64,000 bases of DNA, taken from assembly GCF_964340395.1 (NCBI RefSeq), contig NC_135567.1, positions 1,974,109 to 2,038,108 of the forward strand, read 5' to 3'. Of the stretch, positions 48,550 through 58,260 are shown one piece after another. The stretch's first letter is position 1, and each line of letters opens with the position of its first letter. The translations under genes were made by a program, and so were the position numbers. The notes under the pieces are model-generated. The model ran no database searches. It was not told the origin of the DNA and saw only the letters and a program-made list of their open reading frames with translations. The DNA comes from Glandiceps talaboti. Taxonomy: Eukaryota > Hemichordata > Enteropneusta > Spengelidae.

Positions 48550-48993
48550 TCAAAACACATCTCCTATTTCACCGTGTATCACATAATCACACATTCACAT
48601 GCATATTTTCAAGACCGACCTTTAAATTTCATGTTTTATTTTTTGATAACATGACGAGCGTCACAATGCATATTTAAAGACTGCAACTTCTAAATAACAT
48701 TTCTTAATAAACATCATATGGTTACTAAACGAAAACAGTAGCATATATTTGGAAATGCCAAATGACATTAGTTCAACTTTAAACAGTCCATAGTGATCGC
48801 ACTATTGTCTTTCTTTACTCGTTCACTTATTATCATTATTTACCAGGTGTTAAGGTGTTCAGAACAAACTGTTCGCTGTAAACGTATACTTAAATTTGGA
48901 CGACAAACCACAAAAAGTCACTGACCCCCCTACCTGTAAAACAAAATAAAAAACAGGCTGACCCCCCCCCTTTCTATCACTTAATTCTAAAAC

Positions 48994-49001
<8 letters not shown>
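48550..49001. other. Upstream region of the five-exon gene
   Basis: This region holds the expected promoter and 5' untranslated region of the minus-strand gene, but no TATA box or CpG-rich island is obvious. C-runs occur at about 48,925 and 48,963. Confidence 0.45.
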
Positions 49002-49062
<61 letters not shown>

Positions 49063-49272
49063 GAGGTCATATATATATATATAGGTCATATATATATAGA
49101 GGTCATATATATATATATAGAGGTCATATATATATAGAGGTCATATATATATATAGAGGTCATATATATATATATAGAGATATATATATAGAGGTCATAT
49201 ATATATATAGAGGTCATATATATATAGAGGTCATATATATATATAGAGGTCATATATATATATATAGAGGTC

Positions 49273-49342
<70 letters not shown>

Positions 49343-49345
49343 TAT
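49002..49345. repeat. (TC)n then (TA)n microsatellite with GAGGTCA inserts
   Basis: About 38 bp of TC repeats are followed by about 300 bp of TA repeats, interrupted many times by (A)GAGGTCATATATATA. This forms a second-order repeat of 16-24 bp. Frames across it encode only YIYMTSI-type low-complexity peptides and are not genes. Confidence 0.96.
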
Positions 49346-49492
49346 ATAATCTCTCGGTATTCCGAATAGCGCTACGTCATCGAGGACGAATTATTCCCCT
49401 TATGTCGGTCGTATCGGCTCGGAGGGATACAGACATAGGGGAATTATGAGTCCAAGATGACATAGCATGAATGAGAAATACCGGGAGATTAT
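49346..49492. mobile_element. 147-bp fold-back element
   Basis: The outer arms ATAATCTCTCGGTATTCC and GAAATACCGGGAGATTAT are inverse with two mismatches. Inside, ACGTCATCGAGGACGAATTA… and …AATTATGAGTCCAAGATGAC pair again, as do TTCCCCTTATGTC and GACATAGGGGAA. Nearly the whole element could fold into one imperfect hairpin with its loop near 49,405-49,425. It sits exactly at the end of the TA tract. It could be a MITE or could produce a hairpin RNA. The GC content is above its surroundings. Confidence 0.78.
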
Positions 49493-49851
49493 TTATTTAT
49501 TATACACATAGACCCACTATTTTTTTTCTATTATGATGACAATTTTAAACTAAAATATTCCGAAACTTACGCTGAACGCGCATCAAAACTGTCCAATTCA
49601 TGAAATGTGCATGTAACTTTGCCCAGTTCATGGAATGATCAACTTTATGCAAAGGAGAGTATATATTTCAATCTAAAAGGGGACAAATTAAATTTTGGGG
49701 GGTAAGAGTTTTCAACTGGGTGTTGATTATCGAACTTTATTTAAAATACAAGCTTCACTGAATTACAGTAATATAAGAATTGCGAAGTGATGAGTTTGTA
49801 AATACAAGATAATAAAGTTGTCTGATTGATATTAATTTTGTGTGTGTCCTA
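49493..49851. other. Non-coding stretch, nothing recognised
   Basis: About 360 bp between the fold-back element and the 44-bp array, without an exon or repeat that I can support. Confidence 0.5.
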
Positions 49852-50712
49852 TAAAAGATGTGGGCTTGGTGTTTCACTCATGGGACATTACATCTAAAAT
49901 GATGTAGGCTTGGTATTTTACTCATGGGACATTACAGCTAAAATGATGTAGGCTTGGTGTTTCACTCATGGGACATTACAGCTAAGACGATGTAGGCTTG
50001 GTATTTCACTCATTGGACATTGCAGCTAAAACGATGTGGGCTTGGTGTTTCACTCATGGGACATTACAGCTAAAATGGTGTAGTCTTGGTGTTTCACTCA
50101 TGGGATATTACAGCTAAAATGATGTAGGCTTGGTGTTTCACTCATGGGACATTACATCTAAAATGGTGTAGTCTTGGTGTTTCACTCATGGGACATTACA
50201 GCTAAAATGATGTAGGCGTGCTGTTTCACTCATGGGACATTACATCTAAAATGATGTAGGCTTGGTGTTTCACTCATGGGACATTACAGCTAAAATGATG
50301 TAGGCTTGGTGTTTCACTAATGGGACATTACAGCTAAAATGATGTAGGCTTAATGTTTCACTCATGGGACATTACAGCTAAAATGATGTAGGCTTGGTGT
50401 TTCACTCATGGGACATTACAGCTAAAATGATGTAGGCTGGGTGTTTCACTCATGGGACATTACAGCTAAAATGATGTAGGCTTGGTGTTTCACTCATGGG
50501 GCATTACAGCTAAAATGATGTAGGCTTGGTGTTTCACTCATGGGACATTACAGCTAAAATGATGTAGGCTTAGTGTTTCACTCATGGGACATTACATCTA
50601 AAATGATGTAGGCTTTGTGTTTCACTCATGGGACATTACAGCTAAAATGATGTAGGTTTGGTGTTTCACTCATGGGACATTACAGCTAAAATGATGTAGG
50701 CTTGGTGTTTCA
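49852..50712. repeat. 44-bp minisatellite, about 19.5 copies
   Basis: The unit is AAAATGATGTAGGCTTGGTG followed by TTTCACTCATGGGACATTAC and AGCT or ATCT. The period is 44 bp (GGCTTGGT at 49,863 and 49,907). Units differ at a few positions (GATGTAGGCTTGG versus GGTGTAGTCTTGG). Confidence 0.96.
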
Positions 50713-51291
50713 GGTGATTCAAAATGCTTACATTCATTATTGCTATTTTGCTAGGTTTCAAAACTTTAAAAAAATCGTCTGCAAACACCTTAAAATGACC
50801 TTTTTTTTCAGTCAATTCCCTTCGGATTTACTTTGAGAGTTTTCGGGTATTGCCGATCCCTATGACGAGCGTAGCCAACAGGTAAATAAAACTCAACAGC
50901 AGTGTAAAACAATACATTGCTGTTGGTTGTAATAGACATCAGTAAACAAAAACTACAGTCTACATGTCTTATTAACCAACATTTACTGATATTTACTCAC
51001 TTGAAGGTATGATAACATGTGATGAAAGAAGCATTTTGAGATGAAGATAGCCAACTAAAATAATACAAAATAGGTAGTATAAATTCCGAAAAGTTTAGTA
51101 TTTGATAGTGCGAGTATAAAGAGATGACTGAACTAAGATGGTGGGAGCAAATGTTACAAGTGATACAGTCCCTGCAAATGAGTAAAATCATGGACATTTC
51201 GAATAATGAAAACATATTTTTTTAACATTTGATATTTAAAAAAAGTCATGTTTCTGTGCCTCTCCGTTTCCTCCTTCCTATCTTCTTTTTA

Positions 51292-51420
51292 TTAGATTCC
51301 TGGTAACAAGTTCTTTCCTAGCCTCTCTACACAATTGGTGTATCCCCCTACTTGAATAACTTTCAGCATGAAAGAAATTCTCTGTTCTTGAACAAGTGTC
51401 ATCGCCGCCGCTGCCGCCAT
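51292..51420 (-). CDS. Small candidate first exon or short protein, alanine-rich start
   Basis: An ATG at 51,418-51,420 with A at -3 and G at +4 opens 42 codons, starting MAAAAAMTLVQEQRISFMLK. The local GC-rich GCCGCC run is typical of a first exon, and a GTAGGG that could serve as a donor follows codon 23. Alternatively it is a 42-residue protein, as an AATAAA overlaps its stop. No family is recognised. A downstream acceptor, TCATTTGCAG, near 51,180 does not give a convincing next exon. Confidence 0.3.
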   Translation of the reverse strand: MAAAAAMTLVQEQRISFMLKVIQVGGYTNCVERLGKNLLPGI

Positions 51421-51619
51421 TCTTCAAAAAAGTAAATGGAAGATAATTATTAGTAGTCTGCCCACCATAAACTAGTGTACCATGTGTACTAATATCAATA
51501 TTTTTTTACAAGACAGTCTTCCTAAATAACCTTACATACTTAGAGATATAAATGAAAAAACTAATGGAAAGTACTACCACATACGATTGAAAACGAATTT
51601 TCAAATATTATTGCCGAAT

Positions 51620-51990
51620 AAGGCCAAACAAATTGTGGTTCCGAGTACGCTCAATTTTAGAAGTGATTTTTCATTTTATTACATTTCATTTTTTTCATAT
51701 GTGGGTGTCTAATTCAGTTAGTTATGTTTTCCATTGTTTTCCATGTGGTTCCTGTGTTATTGGTTTCTTCCTATCAGATGTCTGTTTTCCATTGTTTTCC
51801 ATGTGGTTCCTGTGTTATTGGTTTCTTCCTATCAGATGTCTGTTTAAGTGGATGCCAGATTCCGCGTCCGCTACTTCCTACCAGACTTCACAGTTTTCGA
51901 GATTTATTTTATTTATTCTCTAAATAAAAAAGTGTAGGGTCGGCTTGAAAAACTAGGTAGGGTCTGATAACCGGAACCAAACATTTATTT
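51620..51990. repeat. Dispersed repeat (copy 1), with internal 58-bp tandem duplication
   Basis: It matches 53,540-53,850 in the same orientation through TTTCCATTGTTTT, GTTTCTTCCTATCAGATGT, TAGGGTCGG, TGAAAAACTAGGT and GGAACCAAACA. A 58-bp segment (CCATTGTTTTCCATGTGGTT…) is present twice here (51,731 and 51,789) but once in the other copy. No protein is recognised, and the open frames are incidental. Confidence 0.7.
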
Positions 51991-52341
51991 CAGGCCTAAA
52001 CCCAATATTTTTATTAGGTTTAAGATAATAAGCCATAACTGATTGTTTAGAGTTTCCTATGTAGACGTAATTACAATACATAAAACAACATACACAGCGA
52101 ATGAACGTTGTTACAGCTGTCCTTTAATCAGTTAGTATACATTCTGCCTGCCTCTACAGACGCCAGATGCTTAAGAAATTAGATATCTTTCAAATGCAAA
52201 GAGATAAATAATTTGTCATATTTAGATACAAATAATTTTTTAATATATCGTAAAGGGATCTCTTGAGTGTGTCTGCGAGATTTGAATAACAACAATTACT
52301 GTGAACATGTTATTTTAAGGGAATTAAATAACTGTATTGGT

Positions 52342-52685
52342 GTTGGCTTCGGCGGTACATCAATGTTAGCTTCGGCGGTACATCAATGTTAGCTTCGGCG
52401 GTACATCAATGTTAGCTTCGGCGGTACATCAATGTTAGCTTCGGCGGTACATCAATGTTAGCTTCGGCGGTACATCAATGTTAGCTTCGGCGGTACATCA
52501 ATGTTAGCTTCGGCGGTACATCAATGTTGGCTTCGGCGGTACATCAATGTTAGCTTCGGCGGTACATCAATGTTAGCTTCGGCGGTACATCAATGTTAGC
52601 TTCGGCGGTACATCAATGTTAGCTTCGGCGGTACATCAATGTTAGCCTCGGCGGTACATCAATGTTAGCCTCGGCGGTACATCAA
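52342..52685. repeat. 23-bp minisatellite, about 15 copies
   Basis: The unit is CTTCGGCGGTACATCAATGT plus TAG, almost invariant, with only GTTAG/GTTGG and CTTCGG/CCTCGG changes. It stands out as GC-rich with CpG in every unit. Confidence 0.97.
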
Positions 52686-53138
52686 AGTTTATGAATGCAA
52701 ATACTCACTGTATCACAGCCAATAAATGGAGAAACAGTTTGTGGTGACGTGGCTCATGTTGGTGAGATTTGAGATTCAAGTATTGAGCTGAGGACGACTA
52801 CAAGGTGGCACTGAGAAAACAGGTAAGGTATTTTCACAGTAGTCTGATTTTGTATTAGTATTACCCATTTTCTGTTGTTTTCTTCTTTTTACTGATGGGG
52901 ATTTTAAAATGAACTGTTGAGGAAATATGTTTAATATGTACGAATATTTGTAAGAGGAATATTTCCTAACACTACATGTGTACAGATACAGTCAAAGATT
53001 ACAAATCAATACTACATTCTCTGGACCTACTGAAACTGTCAACAATTGCCAAAATATACAATATGTATACGACTCTGTAATTGTAACTGTGTATTTATTG
53101 TAGAACATAGTGTTTGTTAATCTGAAGGATGACATTAA
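52686..53138. other. No supported gene; a possible untranslated plus-strand exon end
   Basis: GAGAAAACAG|GTAAGGTA near 52,822 fits a donor consensus on the plus strand, but no frame leads into it. Nothing else was recognised. Confidence 0.35.
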
Positions 53139-53465
53139 AGTGGCCATATGGACGAGGATATGGGTATTTATTTTGGATTTTTTAATTGACAAACAATTTC
53201 ATCATGGATTCCTACTTAAAATGTAATCAATGTTAAACAACACTGAATCAGTCTGTGTTTGTAATTCTATACACTTAACCATGTGTAAAATGTTTATTTT
53301 ACGTACGAGAAAAGACCATTTTGCCACATTTATTAATATTTTGCAATGTGATGACTTGTGTTTTTGGTCTGTGTTGGTTCACTTTGATTTTACAATTAAA
53401 AATAATTATTGTGTTATGAATTGGAAATCCAAAATAAATAGCAACATCTTATCCATTTGGCCATT
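53139..53465. mobile_element. Inverted-repeat element flanked by TTAA (copy 2)
   Basis: The 327-bp element begins AGTGGCCATATGGACGAGGA, and its inverse mate at the right end reads inward AATGGCCAAATGGATAAGAT. The arms stay similar for about 45 bp. TTAA flanks both ends (53,135-53,138 and 53,466-53,469). It is the same family as 46,166-46,525. The interior is AT-rich and non-coding. Confidence 0.8.
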
Positions 53466-53539
53466 TTAAACAGTACTGTATTCAATAGTAGATTACACCC
53501 GGTTGACTACTATCACTAAGGCGTAAAAAATGTGTTTTA

Positions 53540-53850
53540 CGGATTACATTCAATTTTAAAATAGTTGGGGGTAGGTAGATTTTTTATTTTGTTATATATT
53601 TTTTTATGTGTGAGTGTCTAGTTGCGGTTTTCCATTGTTTTTCAAATGGTCGCTGTGTTGTTTATTTCTTCCTATCAGATGTACAGCCATTACAGATTGG
53701 AAGAATAGTTTTATATTGGCCAGTTTCCACACCCACTATTTCTTGCGAGACTTTCATGATTTTATTATCATTTTTCTCAAATACGTAAAAAAAAGTTTAG
53801 GGTCGGGGTGAAAAACTAGGTGGGGTCGGGTACCCAGAACCAAACAACTT
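53540..53850. repeat. Dispersed repeat (copy 2; mate at 51,620-51,990)
   Basis: It shares ordered blocks with the copy at 51,620, including TTCTTCCTATCAGATGT, AGGGTCGG, TGAAAAACTAGGTGGGGTC and AGAACCAAACAA. It is in the same orientation. The family is unknown to me. Confidence 0.7.
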
Positions 53851-55136
53851 TATTTGTTCTTACTTGGCCTAATACAGGTTCATCGTTTTAAAATGAAACC
53901 ATAATGAATCCTGGTCAATTTTAGATTCTAAGTCTCTGTACGATAACTCAGCCTACATCAAAGAAATGCCTTGTACAATAAAATTCAGGTGGGTTGTATG
54001 TTGTTACCATGGTGATGACGTCATATAATAACGGTTGGACGAGAAGTGCTAACGAGCTACACAGTTCATTGTAGTAATAAAATAATTTTTATTTTAAAAA
54101 GCGTCCATGGGTCAAGAATGTATTGGTTTGGGGAAAATTAAGTTTGATAACATATTATTATACACTTGGTTTAGTAAAATAAGGACACGGATAGCGTGCA
54201 TGTATTAAAAATACATTTCATCTCACTATGTTTACAAATGGAATGTTGTCTGTTTGAAAATTCCTTATTCCAGCCGACCGTTATTATGATTTGTGTTCAT
54301 TGTGAGATAAAATCAATGTTTTGTATAAATTATGTTTTATCGTGTTGCTTAATTGAAAGTATAGTATAATAGTAGTTTATTATAGTGACATGCAGATTTA
54401 CAATATTTTACAATAAATATACGTATACAGATATACATCTGCCCAGCCCCTTCGGACTTATAAGTCACTTTTTTTTCAAACAAATTAAATAGAACAAATT
54501 AAACAAATAGAACATCTATAGACTTAATTGAAAGTAAACACTTTCTCTAAATTGGTTGTAAACGAACATAAGATAACATTTTGTTCAGAAATAATTATGT
54601 CTGTATTTGCTGTACAAACTGTGTTATATGAAATGTGTGGATAGAAGTGTCTTTTGTTACCGTGACGTCACCAATATTTAAAACAAAACAAAACATTTTG
54701 GTATTTTAAAAGATATCGGTATGAAATATATACCCTGGCGCGGCTTTACATCAAAGACTACATACAAACAATTGACTCTCCAATAGCATTAACAGCAGAC
54801 GAATCATCAAAACGTTTCCAAGTCTTGTTAAATCGTCACTAGATGTGTTCAGTGTTTAAATCTTAGTCGAATCGGTCGATATGAGGCAATTTCTACAGAG
54901 CTCAGTGTCTCCGCCCACCGTAAAGGTAGATCATTTTCAGCAAGACAGTGGTCAGAGAAAGTCCCAGCATGGAGTAACCTGATTGGTCAATCCCAGTCAC
55001 ATGAACGTTGAACAGCAACCGATCAACCCCAAGGTAATCGGAGATATTCCAAATGACAACCTAAATGTTATTACATTACCTTTGCTTGCCAGTGATAATA
55101 CGACTTTTTCCGCCTTATTCATAGTCAATCTTTATT
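53851..55136. other. Non-coding region; possible short LINE remnant near 54,360-54,480
   Basis: The stretch around 54,360-54,470 reads on the minus strand like a LINE 3' end (…ATAATAAACTACTATTATAC), but no coding part is attached. The rest shows no exon or repeat that I can support. Confidence 0.4.
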
Positions 55137-55237
55137 TTTTTGTTTTGTTTTGTTTTGTTTTGTTTTGTTTTGTTTTGTCTTGTCTTGTCTTGTCTTGTCT
55201 TGTCTTGTCTTGTCTTGTCTTGTTTTGTTTTGTTTTA
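55137..55237. repeat. (TTTTG)n / (TCTTG)n pentanucleotide microsatellite
   Basis: About 100 bp of TTTTG units pass into TCTTG units and back to TTTTG. The 105-codon plus-strand frame that spans it (54,983-55,300) is a repeat artefact. Confidence 0.95.
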
Positions 55238-55502
55238 ACAAAACAAATTAAACCTACCCAACGTGATGAAATAGTCGATTATGGTTGTAAGATATGTTAG
55301 TATTTTGGGGATTCTGACATTTTCCATCGAAGCAGACCCTAACTATAGTCACTCACTGGAGGCGGGAGGGTTATTTTTGTGTTTCCCAATGGGTCTGCAG
55401 ATTGCATAGGCTGGACAAACACGAAAAAATACCGACGCGAGAGTATTTAAGTGATGCGCGCGCTAACCAGAAACATTTTTGAGCCTAAGATTAATATATA
55501 AA

Positions 55503-55593
55503 ATGCTGCGTCCTGCATCTGATTCAAAAAGAAATAACCCCAGTAATTATTTATCAGAGCTAAGCTATTCTCTTAAAACTCCCTATTATTTTG
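55503..55593 (+). CDS. Weak candidate first coding exon
   Basis: An ATG at 55,503 opens 30 codons plus one base (MLRPASDSKRNNPSNYLSEL…), ending at a consensus donor TTTG|GTAAGTG. A TATTTAAG element lies about 55 bp upstream in a locally CpG-rich stretch (GATGCGCGCGC). Without splicing the frame stops shortly after. It could be the start of a host gene or an upstream piece of the decayed LINE that follows. Confidence 0.3.
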
Positions 55594-55859
55594 GTAAGTG
55601 CTTGGATTTGCGAGACTCATAGGTAAGTTATTCTCATATGGACATACCTGTAACTAAATAGTTATCAAGATCGACACCTATACATGTCTGTAGTCAATGT
55701 TAGTGTCATGAAGTTAATGATAACTAGTATCAAGAATTATCTATATTTGAAATTCATGATAGTGACGTTGGTTGTGTGTGTGTGCTACATCTCCTGTGTG
55801 CTCCTGCTAAAACTCGTACATGTGCCGGCTTAGGCCAATACCGAGAACTCTCACCGCAA

Positions 55860-58260
55860 TAGAAAAATTGATAAAGTGTACGACAACAATCCTACGGGGG
55901 AAAAACGACACCGAAGTAAGAGAAGCGCGGATAAAAACGAGAAAGAATGTACACAGGTGAGCTCAAACATAAAGAGAGTGAAAGCAAGCATGGCCGCAAC
56001 CGAAACTGGTCAGCCAACAATAACACTTGATGAACTTTACCAACTGTTGACGGATAAAATGGATGAAACGAAGATTGAAATAGTGCAACAAATGGTAGAA
56101 TTGTAGAAAAGTGTCCAAATTATCGACGGCATGGTTGCAAGCCACGACACTAAATAAACTGTTTGCAATGGAGGACGAGCTCTGTCATTTGATAGGGACA
56201 GTCGAACACCCGAAGGAAGATATCAACAGGTTATAACACTGCTCAAGAAAGTATTGCCTTGAATTCCACTGTGTTCAGACTAACAGACAACTTTCAACCA
56301 CTTGCAATGCAGAAGTAACTGATGATGCTATTACAATATATAGCTCTTTCGACATTGTCCTCATAACAACTGACTTCGATATATGCCATGTTCTGCAACG
56401 AAAATTTAACGGCGTACCCGTCATACTAGCAAATATTTATTCCTGTGACATCGCCCAATGGGTCTATAGCGCCAGAACAAGTTTACACCAATTATTCCTA
56501 AAGGACTTTCAGCTTTCTGAGGGAAACGGGGCATATACATTCTAATGAGAACTTTACCAAGCAGAATGCAAGCATATTCAGCAGCAAGGAAACTCGTTAA
56601 AGAACGAAAATGGTGGCAAACATGGACATCCAATGGCATAGTGTTACTGAAAAAAAACGAAAGATAGCCAACCAGTTCGATACAACTCGTTACGATACAA
56701 TGGGAGTAACTTCTGACATTGATGTAAATGTTATTTTGACAATAGACTTGGTAACCTAAAAACAGTGTTGCACATTTGGTCACAGATCAATCCTTCGTTA
56801 ATTAAACGTTCCTATTATCAAAACGCTTGCCATACCACGGCTCACTTATGTAGCCTCAGTTTTACCCGATACTGACCATGTCATCAAGGATACGAATACA
56901 TGTACAGCCAACTACAACTTTCTCTGCCAGACAAGATTAAAAGGTGCGTCATTTCAAATCCAGTTGAAGATGGCGGACTTAATATGATTGATTTTGAACT
57001 CCTTGGTGAAAAGGCTTCTTCAATCGCCAGCTGGTAGATGGAAGTGTTACCCTTTGAGTTACTTTGGTAAAATTTCATTTAATGACTGTGTCTCTTCTAA
57101 TTTTGACAAATCGTACATGAGGAAAGATTTGCCGGTGTTCTACAAACAGATATAAACTGGTTAAATCATACTGAACCACAAAGAAAAAAAATATGCGATA
57201 TATATAAGGAATCTGGTTTAATCTTTCTATTGTTACCAAAGGTAAAAGTCCATTATTTTTCAAAGACAGGTATCAAACTAGTGTAAAGAAACTCGAGGAT
57301 GTATTTGACAATTCCGACACTTTCCTAACATATGATTCCATTCTTCGCAAATACAACGGGATGAGGCGTAACTTCCTGAAATATGTATCATTAAAATATG
57401 CAATACCACATCACTGGAAGGTAACCATTGCAAACGATGCCAATACGAAGAGAGACAACGCAGATTCTTAAACAAAACCTGGAAAATTGAACACTGTATT
57501 TCTTAGCATGCGGCAACCCATGAAGTTATTAATCAAACAAAATGAGTGTTTTCTAATTGATTCACAGAAACTGGAAAATGTCTATAAGATTCCAGTTACG
57601 TGCGTGAGCAAAACGAATTAATTATTTTCAAATTTAAAATTGTGTACATAATATTTCCATGTAATGCTGTGCTCTTCCAGTGGAATTTGCTTAATTCAGA
57701 TAGTTGTAGCTATTGTGAGGAGAAATACACTTTGTTGCACTATGTTTTCCATTTATAAGTCCGCTGACAGGTTCTGGTAAGGCATGAAACAATGGCTATG
57801 TTTAATAACAGGTGTACCCATTGAGTTCACATAGGGACATCATATTCGAAATTACAAATGAAAAAGAAATCAAACACATTCTTAGATGCTGTATAATTCA
57901 AGCAAAGTGATTTATTTACACACATAAATTACAAAAGCAAGACGTTTTTCACCTTCATGTTATTACAACCCGTAGGAATAAGTTTCAGACCGAAAGACAT
58001 ATATACAAAAGAAAAGTTTGACGACACTTGGGGTGGTTTATGCCAAGTCAGCGCAATTATGTAACCGACTATGGTAAATTGCCTTTTCATATTTGCATAC
58101 TGACAGCAAGTTCACTGTCCTTCAATTTTTCATTTGTGTTTTGTTGTGTTCTTTTCTCTAAGAGTCTTTTTTCTTCTCGTTTTCATTTTCACTTTTGTCT
58201 GTTTGTATTCTGTATATTTTTCATATAATAAAACATGTAAAAGTAAAAAAGAAAAAGAAA
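55860..58260 (+). pseudogene. Decayed L1/Tx1-like LINE
   Basis: Scattered plus-strand frames together recall an L1/Tx1-type element. A 76-codon piece at 55,876-56,106, with the helical segment LTDKMDETKIEIVQQMVEL, resembles the coiled-coil start of an ORF1. At about 56,410 FNGVPVILANIYS resembles the endonuclease. LAIPRLTYVASVLP and VISNPVEDGGLNMIDFELL (about 56,830-57,010) match the region after reverse transcriptase. SCSYCEE with a later His-rich stretch (about 57,705) matches the C-terminal Cys/His motif. Stops, frameshifts and a large internal deletion (most of the reverse transcriptase) separate them. It ends in AATAAAACATG and an A-rich tail at about 58,225-58,260. It cannot encode a functional enzyme. 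Confidence 0.75.

Noticed and set aside
48185-48586. 133-codon plus-strand frame opposite exon 1
   Set aside because: Antisense shadow of exon 1, whose splice donor, phase and start context favour the minus strand.
49086-49274. Tyr/Ile-rich frame over the TA tract
   Set aside because: Simple-sequence artefact.
54983-55300. 105-codon frame with hydrophobic run
   Set aside because: The core is a translated TTTTG/TCTTG microsatellite.
56421-57475. Several minus-strand frames of 62-120 codons
   Set aside because: They lie antisense to the decayed LINE and have no recognisable content.
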